From NCBI GenBank assembly GCA_942486035.1, contig CALNXK010000003.1, positions 808,501 to 872,500 on the forward strand: a stretch of DNA of 64,000 nucleotides. The letters run 5' to 3'. Under the pieces are notes generated by a model, which was given only the letters and a program-made list of their open reading frames with translations, was not told where the DNA came from and did no database searches. Below, piece after piece: positions 47,401 through 58,261 of this stretch (the first letter of the stretch is position 1; the number at the start of each line of letters is the position of its first letter). The stretch is from Porites lobata. Its lineage: Eukaryota > Cnidaria > Anthozoa > Scleractinia > Poritidae. The translations under genes and the position numbers were made by a program.

Positions 47401-50400
47401 TGCTGTAATTGTCTAAAACAGAGCTCACACATGCTCTATTTGTCTCGCTTTGACTGAGTTGACCCGGCTGGGCGTGCCGAAGTGTTTATATGGAGAAAAG
47501 TTGTCTCGATTAGGAGGGTAGTCCCACCATAACAAAGGGGTGTCCCGCCTAGGCATGTCACCCTACTTATCCAGCCAATCGACAGCCAAGTTTTATTTCT
47601 CAAGTAAACGGTTCGTTACGTTATGAAAAGTTGACTCGCCCCGGGTAACTTGGTTAGGCGGTCGCGCTTCTACCCGCCCCCTGCCCCCAGGATTTTGCAG
47701 ATCGAGGAGGGGATATACGGTCAATCGTGTCGATTGCCTATTGCCCGCATCTTACATTGGCCATCGCTACCTAATTATAGAGAATTAGACTGGGGTTTAA
47801 AGCTATTTAGAAAGGGTGAAGTATTTTTAATAATGATATTTAATTTTATCTTTCTCTCAGTTTGAAGATGTCTCTCTGAACTGTGCACTATGGCTGCTCG
47901 ACAACTCCGGTTTAGCAGAGCATCCAGAGGCAAAGTCCAGTCCAATTCCTATAGTGCGGACTCTTTCAGCCCAGGTAAGTAACGTAGATATTTATTTATT
48001 TACTTTAGCCTACGTCCATACAACACCGGACGAAATCTCGACCGGCCAAAAAAAAGATTGACTGGACACTTGGCTCACCAGGGACCGGTTCCATATTTTC
48101 GCTCTTTCAGAACTAGGCGTCTAAAGTTTCGTGCTGTTAAGGTGGTTTCTTGAAAATGGAACTCCTAGCGAACAAATTTTCAACCAGTAGAAAATTCGTG
48201 AACGTATAGCGTTAGAAAGAACTAAAATAGAAACACTTTTTTTATTAATTTTTTATTCTCTTATAGGTTGCTCACTTTACTATTTTCACCATTTCCCGTC
48301 TTTGGACTGACCAAAATTTTCTGTCAATGCGTCGGTAAGGAAAGCGAACTAGAAAGAGGCACTTTCAGTGTTACCAAACAGGGGCGTAGCGTGAGATTTT
48401 GTAAGTGTACGCACTCGGGGATGGGGAGAAAAGCAGGAACGAATTTGCCAAAAACAACTCCCGCCACTTGCTCACCATCAAAACGTCTGTAAAATTCGGC
48501 GACTCAGTTTTTAAGGCGTTTATTTAGCCGTGTTGACGGATTTTTGCTTACTTAGCTGGTCCCAGGCTTTAAACTGAGACCAAGTACAATGATTATCTTA
48601 AAGGTCAATTTTGACGACGAAGATGGAGGCCTTCTGTTGGGTCGATGGAGTGAGCCCTACACAGATGGCACCAAACCTACTGGCTGGACTGGAAGCGTTA
48701 ACATACTTGAAGAATTCTGGAAAACCAAGAATCACGTGAAGTACGGACAGTGCTGGGTCTTCTCAGGACTGGTCACAACATGTGAGTTGCCAATTTAACA
48801 ATCATCAGAAAACTCCATTACGTAGGGTTTGTGACCGGTGTAGCGCCGAGTGCGGCTTGGTTAGCATACTGTCCCGTTCGGTTGTGAACAGACAAGAGAG
48901 GAAATGAGGAATCCTGCGCGCGCGCTATCTTTCTTTCCCTAACATGTAATCAACTTTTCTTTAACAGTGATCAGATATAGGTAGGGCATGTTCTCAGGCT
49001 ATTGATGTCCCGGCTAATAGCTAAATACAGTCTTAAATAACAAAACGAGACCATTATTTTTGTAATTCAATTGATGACACGATTTTTAGGCCTTAGATTT
49101 TTGAAAGATAGCAATTAGCGTGACACAACGACTTGTTAAAATGACTCCATCGTCTGGATACTCTGTTACAGTGTTGAGAGCACTGGGTCTACCCACCCGT
49201 AGCGTGACGAACTTCCAGTCCGCCCACGATCATGACCGCAGCTTGACCATCGATACCCATTTTGACAAAAATGGCGATCCAATTAAAGAATGGGATGACT
49301 CCGTCTGGTGAGTGTAAGTTGTCAGTATAACTGAATCTTTCTGAGTACACTCCACCCCTTTAAAATACCCTGTGCATTGATGGAGGTAGACGGAAGGACT
49401 AATGGGAGGAACGATGATGCGGGGAGACGATCATTTCAGGCTATGCACACACCATATCCCATAGTTTTCCGTGTCGACACCGAAAAACTATCCGGTTTTG
49501 TATGAACGGCAACGGCCATTGGCCGGGAGGGCTTTGTGAACTAAGATCCCAGTCCTCACTTTCAAAAATATTTACCTCCATCCATCTCAACCAAGAGAGG
49601 ATAAAGGGGACAGAGAAGGCATCCCCCATACACACCCTATTCCATAGGTAATTCGTCTCGAGTTATTTTTAAGACCACAGATCCTAAGGGGGATTAGTGA
49701 TTAGACAACAGCCAATCACATGGCGCGAATGTGTTCCGTGTGGATGACCCACGCTCAGAGCCACGCTTCCTTCACGAACTGACGCTGAAAAAAATGGCGG
49801 ACGACGCGGACAGCGATATTGCTATTCGTTTTGTCGACGAAAACGACTGAAGAGAGATTTCTACTAAAGCGGTGTCAGCGAAATGGAAATTAAAAAAAGA
49901 ATCGCCCTTCCTCTCTTGTATAGAGCAACAGTACTGCAGGGAAATCCTTAACACACTGAATATTCTCTCAGGGTCATTTATAATTTACAGTTTGAAGAGA
50001 GCAATTTCTGGTTTGATATTTATTCTTTTATTAGTCTTTTATTATTCAACAAAATAACACTTGGCGTCATACTTGCTTTATTGTACCAACGACCGGTTTC
50101 AATAGACCGGCGAAATTTCTCATTTTATTAAGGCACTGAGGTTACGACAACTTCGAGTTAAACTAATTTCACGGGTTGTCAAAGAATCCAGCGATTCCCT
50201 TTTCCCAGGTGAGCGCCGACTCATTTCGCTTCAATATTCAGAAATGCTCTCGATTTCTTTACGCTTTCATTGCCTTTCGCCCGACATGTTTTGCACGGCG
50301 TTTAGTCATGCCAAACCTCCACGAAACATCTACGCAACGCGCGAGGTAACTTTATCCCGATTCTAAAAATAACTCGAGACGAAATACCTATGGGATAGGG

Positions 50401-52329
50401 TGTGTATGGGGGATGCCTTCTCTGTCCCCTTTATCCTCTCTTGATCTCAACGGATTCCAGGCCTCTTCCCCGGCCCTGCTTATTCACTTCCGCTAAGCAA
50501 GTCCGAATATCTGTTCACACAGCACCGGAGTGTGGCACGCTCCATTTTGGAGATCGGCGCGGCCCTTCTTCGCCCCGTTAAAAAATTCGCACCGAAATCA
50601 CCGTATCTAGGTTTAAACAGAAGCCCTATCCGGTATAGTTTAAGCATAGGCTAAGAGTGGTCACCGCGTTGGTAGGCGCGTTGTCCCCGAGTTTGAGTCC
50701 CGCTCTGACCACCAATTCGATTAATGTCTCAGTAATCCCGAGTTCAAACCCTCGGTCACAGTTCATAGCCAAGTGGTTTGCCTCTTGCATTTTGCGTTGG
50801 ATTGATTATGGTATGTTCAGTGCCTTTGATTTGTGATGATTTAAGTGAGGTGCTTGGAACAAGCAAGATTAGCTGGGCCGGTAGACATATCCATTATAAA
50901 ACAATAACATGTACCATTTTACTCGCACTTCATATAGGCAAATATGGTTCTTTTTTATGACACAGTAAATTAAAGATGTTCTCCTAACTTGGCATTCCAG
51001 TAAGTAGCAGTTCAGGGAAAATTTTGGCGGCTGAGCCAAAAGCCCACGAGAAGAAAGACTTTTCCCCACAATTTTCCCTTAACTCGCACAAGTGAGCTGT
51101 CAGTCTATGGCCGTTGTGCAGCAGTATGCGCAGTACAATGTTTACCAACGAAGCCTTGTTTTGGTTCACCTGGAAGCAGGCGCAAATTAAATACCTTGTA
51201 TCTTGTTCAATCTTGTGTATTTTCAGGAACTTTCACGTGTGGAACGAGTCATGGTTCAAACGTCCTGATCTGCCAGCCGGGCATGACGGATGGCAAGCGC
51301 ATGATGCCACGCCCCAAGAAACCAGTGAAGGTATGTAGGATATGACACTGTGTTTTCATCAGGTGTGTCCGGCATTGGAAGGCTCTATTCTTTGATTTTG
51401 TCACGCCATCCACACCAAAAACTACTTGGTTCACGTTTCTATTAGCTAAGTTATGGTTAGCAAATCATTTTATACGGTATTCAAATATAACTTAAAAAAA
51501 TAGAATTAAAAAATTAACATTTCCTGATGGTCAACATTTTTTTTTGGACATAATTTTTCAGGTATTTATCGCTGTGGTCCGGCTTCCTTGAAGGCAATCA
51601 AGAATGCAGAAGTCTATCTACCTTATGACACTGGCTTCATATTTGCCGAAGTGAATGGTGACAAGGTGCGGTGGGATGTGGATTTTTCTGACAACTCCGT
51701 AAAAGCCTTTGTCACGGAAAAGAGTGCTGTTGGTAAAAAAATCAGCACCAAATTACCCAGCCAGAACTCGGCTCGATCTAGGCTTGACGTCACAAACGAT
51801 TACAAATACCCAGAAGGTAACTTTATATGAATTGTGCATGCCTCAGCCTAGTACCTATTCGCTTTCCCTTATGTTATTCGGGTCGTGAGCAGTGGTCCGA
51901 GTGTTCTCCTCGAATACGTCACCGAAATACCAGCCTGGGACCAGCCTCTGCATTGGGGGAGAAAGGAGGAAAAAAATCGGCGAGCGAGTGTAGCCGAGGG
52001 GTTTAGGGCGGAAAAACGTAATGAGTACATGCGTGAACTTTTTGGCCCCGATCCCCTGGCCAGGCATGAAAAAATGGAGGGATTTCAAATATTTTTTTGC
52101 CTAATAATAAAACGTTTCTACTCTTAACCTGGAAAGAACAAGCAATTTGTCTTGACAAGTTGCAAACTGTGGTTATAGCCTTCTCATTACTTCTTTAATT
52201 TTCTCGAAGAATACCTCATAGAAAAACGGACTTTAACGACTGTAATGAAAATGAAGAAATGATGGACGCAGTGAACGCAATTTATGCAATTGCGTAAAGA
52301 AGCCTGAAAAAAATTCAGGACTTCAACGG

Positions 52330-52363
<34 letters not shown>

Positions 52364-52369
52364 TGCTCT

Positions 52370-52404
<35 letters not shown>

Positions 52405-52437
52405 AGGTGGTTTCATAGCTCAGTTGATTGAGCATTC

Positions 52438-52468
<31 letters not shown>

Positions 52469-55400
52469 CCTTTGAAGTCCTGAATTTTTTTCAGGCTTCT
52501 TTACGCAATTGCATAAATTGCGTTCACTGTGTCCATCATTTCTTCTTTTTCATTTCATTTCCGCAGTTCATATATGATTTATTTCATATATCATTATGAC
52601 TGTGCTGTCGGGAGGAAACGAAGATCATCCAGCAAAGCCTCACTTCTGCTCATGATGTTGTATATTTTACTGAATATAGGCACTGAAGAAGAAAGGAGAG
52701 CAGTTGAGATGGCTTACAACTTTAGCAGCAGGAAGGCGTCCTTCAACATTTACGAGGTAGAGGAAGGGGACGTGGCGATTTCTTTGGACTGGCCGAATGA
52801 TCTTAAATTCGGAGACAGCTTTGATGTCAAAGTCGTGGTGACGAACTCGTCCAATTATAAGCGAACTTTGAACTTGAAAATCACGTCCACCATGGCTTTC
52901 TACACAGGGATCGCAGGAAAAGTACTTAAAGCAAAGAAAGATACCCTTCATCTGGCTGCAAAAGAAGGTACTATTAATTAAATAGAAGATCAACCTTTAT
53001 GCAGTTCGTAATAAGTGACTGTTGTAATTTTGAGTCCCGATAAAAAACTTCCATTCTTCATCAAATTCATGGTCAACTCCTATCCAAGCTTAGTGCATAA
53101 AACACTCCACCCCCCTCCCCCAGAGAATAGTTAAGGATATGAGTGTTTCAGACCTTCCAACCCCTAAAACGTGCAAATCTGGAGTGTTTGAGAAAGAAAG
53201 AGCTCCCAAAAACCGGTGTAGACTGGGACCTCAAACCTGTAGATTTCCAAAATATGCGCGAAATAAAACTAATAAGGCAGACTACTCAGATGGACTACTT
53301 TTGTCATGGTATTCCTTATCCTATTGGTGGTCTCTTTTGTATTGTCTTGTTTATCTCTTGGCAGTGAAAAGAAGATTCTGTTTTACTGAGAATGCCGATA
53401 AGGCTTTCCCACAGACCTAGGCGAACTTATGTTTTAAGGGAATGAGCAGAGGTGGGATTATTTGACTCACGTTTACCCTCAAAACTAGATTGATACAATT
53501 CGTCCATGAAGACGATTTTTTTCAAATTACGCGATTCCTTCTGGAATTGTCTGGCAATTTTAAGATTTTTAAAAATTTCTGATTCACAATGAGAGCTGTA
53601 GGCTAAATCGTGGGACCGTGAGTTGACTACCCAAACCATGAGTCTCATGGCCAAACCATGAGAGTTGGAAGGTCTACGTGTTCCATTCACCTATTTTAAC
53701 TTTAATTTCTTACACTATCTTAGAGAAAAGCACCATGTTACGAATTGAAGGTTCAGAGTGCTTTGGCAGAATGGTAGACGGAGATATACTAAAGCTGTAC
53801 GTCAAGGGGACAGTTGAAGAGACCCATCAAAAGTACGCCACGGACGCTGTAGTGGAATTATTGAGGCCGACACTTGAGGTTGAGGTAAGGGTCCAGAAAT
53901 ATTCTTTGCGAGGTCTTCATAAAGCTGGGACGAGAGCAAAAAAGAGGAATTTCAACTTTCGTACAAAACTTCGTCCCTTGCGAGGGAATCCAAGACAGTC
54001 TTGTATTCTGGATTCCTCGACGTGGATTCCTCATATTCAATTCAGTGGAAATTGGATTCCGGATTACAATCATTAGTGGGATTCCAGATTCCAAAGTGCT
54101 GGATTCTGGATTCCACAGGCAAAAATTTGAAAAATCATTGGAATCCGTATTCCAAAAGCAAAAATTTCCCAGAATCCGTTCTCCCTTACATCAGGCAACA
54201 CATTACCGTAAAATTCCGGAAAAAAAAACCTCCATGTATAAGCCCCCCTAAATCCCCCCCTTGGAAATTTGCCCACAAATACAAAGTAACTGACAAAGCA
54301 AAAACGGTAAATTTCCTTCCAACTATAAGGCTAGCCAAGAGAGGATAAAGGGGACAGAGAACGCATCCTCCATACACACCCTATTCCATAGGTAATTCGT
54401 CCCGAGTTATTTTTAAGACCCCAGATCCCAAGGGGGATTACACAACAGCTAATCACATAGCGCGAATGTGTTCCGCGTGGATGACCCACGCTCAGAGCCA
54501 CGCGTCCTTCACGAATTGAGGCAGAAAAAAATGGCGGAAGACGCGGAGAGCAATGTTGCTGTTCCTTTTGTCGACGAAAACGACTAAAAAGAGATCTCTG
54601 CTAAAGTTGTGTCAGCGAAACGGAAATTAAAAAAGAATCGCCCTTCCTCTCTTGTATAGAGCTAACAGTACAGCAGGGAAATCCTTAACACAGTGAATAT
54701 TCTCTCAGGATCATTTATAATTTACAGTTTGAAGAGAGCAATTTCTGGTTTGATATTTATTCTTTTATTAGTCTTTTATTATTCAACATAAATAACACTT
54801 GGCGTCCCATAATGATAATAATAATTTAATAACTTCTAGAGAGCTATTTACATTCACTGATCAACAGCGCTTAACAACTTAAGAAAACTACAATATAATT
54901 CAAATTTGTAAAACTATTTACATGTACATGAATATTACTTGCTACTTTCTTTATTGTACAAATAACCGATTTCAATAGACCGGCGAAATTTCTTATTTTA
55001 TTAAAGCACTGAGGTTACGATAACTTCGAGTTAAACTGATTTCACGGGTTGTCAAAGAGATTCCCTTTTTCTAGATGAGCGCCGACTCATTTCGATTCAA
55101 TATTCAGAAATGTTCTCGATCTCTTTACACTTTCATTGCCTTTCGCCAGACATGTTTTGCATGGCATGTAGTCATGCGAAACCTCCACGAAACATCCACG
55201 CAGCGCGCGAGGTAACTTTATCCCGATTCTAAAAATAACTAGAAACGAATTACCTATGGAATAGGGTGTGTTGGGGGATGCCTTCTCTGTCCCCTTTATC
55301 CTCTCTTGGGCTAGCCCAATCGATTTTGAAGCGCAAATGTCCCTCCGTAGATAAGCCCCTCAGAAAGGGTTTTTGAAAAATATAAGCCCCGAGGCTTATT

Positions 55401-57174
55401 TTCGGAATTTTATTGGAAATGCTTGCTTCGCAGGCTGGTGCAGAACAAGTGCTCATCCTTGGCAGGAGCCCAATAAGTCAAACTCGTTCGTTACTGAATG
55501 TTTATCACGATTTACTTGAAATCTGCAGATAGCCTTCTTTATCTTGCTTGGCTAAACAGTTCTACAACTTGTAATTTTGGGTATTAAAAAGACGAATTTC
55601 TGGCGGGAGTTCCTTAATCCAATATGTTCCTATACGCCGGTGTTTATTGTACTGTATATTTCGTTTTGCTTCAGGCATCTCCTGAAATGGTGAGGAAGGG
55701 CGAAATGGTGACAGTGACAGCTTCCTTTAAGAATGAGACGCTGGCGAGCCTAACAAATGGGCAGTTTCACTTTGAGGCTGTTGGAATGCTACCCAAGTCA
55801 GCGGCATTTTATACCCCGTAAGTATCCACAGGATCGTAATTAGGCTTTTGTACATTATGCTAGCATTTTTTCGAGCATTTTAGTGAGGCAAAAGCATTGA
55901 GCATTATTCGAGCATTTTAGTAGCATTTTCCCCGGAAAATTAATTTTTCCGAGAAAATAAAATAGAAATTAACTTTTTTCAGGAGCCCATGCCCCATGAG
56001 CTCCTGCTTTTTTAAACAAAATGAAGACTAAAATTCAAAATTCGCAAAAAACCTAATGCAGCTGGTTTTTTTGGATGTATTTATGAACTTGTACACGTTG
56101 TCGTTGTTACTTGCAACACTTGCACGTTTTTGTAAGTGTAAACTTTGAAATTAATTAAAAAAACCCGTTTGTATAATGAGCATTATCCGAGCATTTTAGT
56201 GACTTTTTTGGGGAGACCGAGCATTTTAGTGGGAAAAATGGAGCATTAAGGTGGAGCATTTTAGTAGGGAAGCAAAAGCATAATGTACAAAAGCCTAATC
56301 GTAATCCTTTAAGCGACTTTATTATTCATTCAAAATATTTCTCCGTTTCTGATTGGCTAATAGCACACGCATAATTCACCATAACCAGCTATTGCTGACC
56401 AAATTTGGAAGAACTTTGCAATTAATCAACCGATGACGTCAAAAGTGCAGCACAATGCAGGTTAATGCACCGTTAACCGAGAAGATCTGGGGACGAGGTT
56501 GAGTTGTTTTGGTTGTGAAAACAAAAATGGCGGAACAGTCTGCGGAACATTTTATTCGTTTCAAGACGAACTATTGTCTAAAAACATACATAGCAAGAAG
56601 ACAACTCGACGGGCAACATCTGGTATTTGGAGTATATTTGCAGACCTGAACAGCCCTTTATCTTCTCAACATCCACTATCGAGGTGAACTTAACATCGAC
56701 GAAGGTAAGCATGTTTTAGCTTGTTTTTAAGCGAGGAATTATTTTGAATGAATAATAAAGCAAGTAATGAATTCGGCTTTCGTAGGATATAAAGAATGAT
56801 GCAAATCTCGGAGGGTGTTATAACACCCTCCTCGATCTGCATAATTCTTCATATCCTAGTCAGCCTCATTCGTTCATGGTATCGCCCATCATCTATCCTC
56901 CATTGTCCATTGTCTATCATCCCGGAGTCCATCGTCTGGGTTTTATAACACATGCCGGTATTAAGGGTTCATTAGGTTAACGACTTTGATAAGCTTTTTT
57001 AACTTAAGGAATCCCTTCTCTTGATACAGGGGACCTATAGCTGTTAATGAGGAAGCACGAATTTCAGCTACCTTCACTTCAAATCGAGGCAAGGACCATA
57101 CAATCGCCGTCAGCTTCGTTTCTGATGAGTTAAACGGCGTCCGTGGAGAATGCACTGTCTTAAATGTTAACTGA
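41388..57174 (+). CDS. Transglutaminase gene C (complete, 15 exons, 773 aa)
   Basis: Protein-glutamine gamma-glutamyltransferase, the divergent paralogue. Exons: 41388-41446, 44059-44103, 44562-44689, 45430-45615, 46499-46759, 47247-47365, 47861-47974, 48604-48781, 49172-49307, 51227-51330, 51562-51816, 52680-52967, 53724-53884, 55675-55817, 57030-57174. They total 2322 bases, open to a TGA. Order: basic extension (1-77), N domain (about 78-226), core (about 227-528) with Trp319, Cys354, His412 and Asp435 at family spacing, barrels about 529-678 and 679-773. Intron phases equal those of A and B throughout; exons 2, 5, 6, 9, 10, 13 and 14 also match in length. No signal peptide is seen. Exons 1-2 were placed by phase, splice signals and the shared 45-base exon, not by sequence similarity, so the first 35 residues are less sure. 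An AATAAA at 57945-57950 might serve as poly(A) signal. Confidence 0.94.
42137..42350. repeat. Dispersed repeat copy 1, gene C intron 1
   Basis: About 200 bases including AATATTGTTCCCATTTCAA and ATGCAAATTTACAGTGTCTT, also found at 63172-63365 in the same orientation. Confidence 0.75.
44059..44103 (+). CDS. TGase C exon 2 (45 bp microexon, predicted)
   Basis: Acceptor CTTATTTTCAG and donor GTGAGT bound exactly 45 bases in phase 2, the same length and phase as A and B. Encodes KKRIPSFQFQHNSV. The sequence has diverged, so geometry is the main support. Confidence 0.72.
44146..44163. repeat. (GGT)n microsatellite, gene C intron 2
   Basis: Six GGT units just before a MITE-like repeat. Confidence 0.7.
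44182..44358. mobile_element. MITE-like repeat, gene C intron 2
   Basis: Ends GGGCGGATCTAGGG and CCTGGATCCGCCCCT are inverted; internal C-run and A-run. Target duplication not clear. Confidence 0.5.
44562..44689 (+). CDS. TGase C exon 3
   Basis: Acceptor TTTTTTCTTAG. Encodes DDSARNRDRSRLGEGLDGRR and SDERFRSLNRAL, aligning with SDDKFRALNKAL of A and B. Phase 2 in and 1 out. Confidence 0.86.
45430..45615 (+). CDS. TGase C exon 4 (N domain)
   Basis: Encodes ELIIRRGQEFQVTVTFDRVY and ends IILQFAT. Acceptor TTTTATAG, phase 1 at both ends. Confidence 0.93.
46079..46208. mobile_element. MITE-like repeat, gene C intron 4
   Basis: Ends CAGTGGCTGATCTAGA and CCCCTGGATCCGCGACTG are imperfect inverted copies, the same type as the repeat at 44182-44358. 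Confidence 0.5.
46499..46759 (+). CDS. TGase C exon 5 (N domain)
   Basis: Encodes TPKQWGMKIKEVSGTKMHLT and ends IVCILFNAWCQ. 261 bases, the same as in A and B. Confidence 0.93.
47247..47365 (+). CDS. TGase C exon 6 (core start)
   Basis: Encodes DDVAYMDNEEERLEYVLAD and ends IPWVFGQ. 119 bases, leaves in phase 0. Confidence 0.93.
47861..47974 (+). CDS. TGase C exon 7
   Basis: Acceptor TTTCTCTCAG, donor GTAAGT. Encodes FEDVSLNCALWLLDNSG and ends VRTLSAQ, two codons longer than in A and B. Confidence 0.92.
48604..48781 (+). CDS. TGase C exon 8 (catalytic Cys)
   Basis: Encodes VNFDDEDGGLLLGRW and VKYGQCWVFSGLVTT; Trp319 and nucleophile Cys354. The start is set by alignment with A and B and uses an AAG acceptor with a poor pyrimidine tract. 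A TTAG acceptor 48 bases upstream (start 48556) is also in frame and would add 16 residues. Confidence 0.88.
49172..49307 (+). CDS. TGase C exon 9
   Basis: Encodes LGLPTRSVTNFQSAHDHDRS and ends WDDSVW with a split Trp codon. 136 bases. Confidence 0.93.
49592..50443. mobile_element. hAT-like element 1 (852 bp), gene C intron 9
   Basis: Inverted ends of about 75 bases starting CAAGAGAGGATAAAGGGGAC, flanked by the 8 bp duplication ATCTCAAC (49584-49591, 50444-50451). Inside is ATGGCGGACGACGCGGACAG opening an 18-codon frame, perhaps a relic of a transposase start. Confidence 0.85.
50657..50712 (+). repeat. tRNA-like SINE relic, gene C intron 9
   Basis: GTGGTCA pairs with TGACCAC and a B-box-like GAGTTTGAGTCCC lies between, but the anticodon arm is missing. 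Confidence 0.4.
51227..51330 (+). CDS. TGase C exon 10 (catalytic His and Asp)
   Basis: Acceptor GTATTTTCAG. Encodes NFHVWNESWFKRPDLPAG and GWQAHDATPQETSE; His412 and Asp435. Confidence 0.94.
51562..51816 (+). CDS. TGase C exon 11 (end of core)
   Basis: Acceptor ATTTTTCAG. Encodes YRCGPASLKAIKNAEVYLPY and FIFAEVNGDKVRWDV, ending YKYPEG. 255 bases, three codons longer than in A and B. Confidence 0.93.
52318..52389 (-). tRNA. tRNA-Thr-like SINE head
   Basis: Acceptor stem GGCTTCA with TGAAGTC, A-box TAGCTCAGTTGGTAG, B-box GGTTCAAACCC, loop CCGGTAT (anticodon GGT, C in place of the invariant U33). Tail shows it is a retroposon, not a working tRNA. Confidence 0.5.
52409..52480 (+). tRNA. tRNA-Thr-like SINE head
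   Basis: Mirror partner of the 52318-52389 head, with GGTTTCATAGCTCAGTTGAT and GGTTCAAACCC. Slightly more decayed acceptor and D arms. Confidence 0.45.
52680..52967 (+). CDS. TGase C exon 12 (beta-barrel 1)
   Basis: Encodes TEEERRAVEMAYNFSSRKAS and GDSFDVKVVVTNSS. Acceptor AATATAG, phase 1 at both ends. Confidence 0.93.
53724..53884 (+). CDS. TGase C exon 13 (beta-barrel 1)
   Basis: Encodes EKSTMLRIEGSECFGRMVDG and ends RPTLEVE before GTAAGG. 161 bases. Confidence 0.92.
53990..54190. repeat. Degenerate GGATTCC-rich repeat, gene C intron 13
   Basis: Many GGATTCC/GGATTCTGGATTCC units with irregular spacing over 200 bases. Confidence 0.6.
54336..55308. mobile_element. hAT-like element 2 (973 bp), gene C intron 13
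   Basis: Same family as 49592-50443, with the same inverted ends and an ATGGCGGAAGACGCGGAGAG frame. Flanked by GGCTAGC(C) on both sides. Holds an extra 120-base AT-rich segment (about 54807-54940). Confidence 0.82.
55675..55817 (+). CDS. TGase C exon 14 (beta-barrel 2)
   Basis: Acceptor TTTTGCTTCAG, donor GTAAGT. Encodes ASPEMVRKGEMVTVTASF and GQFHFEAVGM. 143 bases, phase 0 in and 2 out. Confidence 0.92.
55841..56297. mobile_element. 457 bp hAT-like MITE, gene C intron 14
   Basis: Inverted ends TAGGCTTTTGTACATTATGC with 8 bp duplication ATCGTAAT (55833-55840, 56298-56305). GAGCATTTTAGT is repeated at least five times near both ends. It starts 24 bases past exon 14. Confidence 0.88.
56783..56858. 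repeat. 76 bp near-perfect palindrome, gene C intron 14
   Basis: TAGGATAT to ATATCCTA with GAGGGTGTTATAACACCCTC at the centre; a MITE-like hairpin. Confidence 0.8.
57030..57174 (+). CDS. TGase C exon 15 (C-terminus)
   Basis: Acceptor TTGATACAG. Encodes GPIAVNEEARISATFTSNRG and AVSFVSDELNGVRGE, ending VLNVN before TGA. Aligns with SGVRGN of gene B. Confidence 0.91.
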
Positions 57175-58261
57175 TTGGCCGAACTCAGTGTACGCTATAT
57201 GTACGTTAGGCCCGTAAAATTCCAAAAATACGTCGCCGTGGCCTGTCTGCGCATGCTCAGTAACTGTCTTCACGCAATGTTCCAGTTGCCAAGGACAAGA
57301 CACTAACTTTGAAATTAAGATACTGTGAAAATGCTTATCTTTCGCTCACTACATCTGTTTTTGATATGCCTACACTAGTTCCTGTAGTTTGCGGATTGAC
57401 AAAAAGTAACAACTGATGTTTGTTGTTGTTGTCACTGTTGTTGTTATTCTGACATTTCAGTTAAAAGTTCTGTTGAGTAAAAGCTACTAGTTGTAACTCA
57501 TTCGAGACTTTCAATTTTTTTCAGTACAATTTACATTGACCCCATTTAGATCCCAGATCCTTTTTAAAGCCAGGGAACCGGGTTTAAAGTTACTCCAACC
57601 AAAAGGAGTTTTTGGATGTATCCCAACTTCCAATATTAGAGCCAGTGTTAAAACCTGTCCTCCCAGGTAGACGTGGGTTTGCTCTATTTCTCTCCAGCCC
57701 TCCAATTCCTGACATTTTACGGGCCTCCCTCCCTAGAGTTCCGCGAGCTTCTGCGATACAAGTACTTCTAGGATACATTGTGTAAATCAACGAGCAAGGA
57801 ATGACCCATTTCACCGTAGACGTGCTACATGCAAGCGTCGTACGTATTTTATCATCATACGGAAGATCTCCTACCCAAATTAATTAATGCCGGCATGCTA
57901 TAATCTTGCACAAAGAGGAAACTTACTCGCAATCTGGAATGGTAAATAAATATCGAAATACTGAACAGCGTGAGTAGCTGTCATCGGTTGGCAAATGGAG
58001 AGCTCACTTGCAGTCCGTTAAGTCTGGAATAGTAGTTGTCACGCATAACAAAACTCAGTCACGCAACTTACTGTAGAACGTGTCGGGTGTGACGGATACC
58101 CACAAGTGTCAGGGTCGGAAGGTCGAACTTGGCCGACTTGTAATATAATCAAGGGTGACTTCAAGGCGATCAAAGAGGCCACGGCTGAAAAGTCTACAAA
58201 AGAAAGGACAATTTAAAAGGGATACCACTAGGCTTTCTAAAATTTTCAGCCTTTCGACGCC
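57175..58261. other. Intergenic region between gene C and LigB-like gene
   Basis: Presumed 3' UTR of gene C and promoter of the LigB-like gene. A GTT-rich run lies at 57419-57446. No other gene or clear element is seen. Confidence 0.5.

Larger units (their letters stand above)
52229..52560. repeat. Head-to-head SINE palindrome, gene C intron 11
   Basis: Two tRNA-derived SINEs point towards each other's heads (52318-52389 minus, 52409-52480 plus), with matching tails outside (CGCAATTGCATAAATTGCG). The arms are about 150 bases each with a centre near 52399. Confidence 0.85.

Noticed and set aside
20105..52480. Functional tRNA-Thr genes
   Set aside because: Anticodon GGT is not the usual eukaryotic Thr gene form, stems are mismatched, and each head is followed by a SINE tail.
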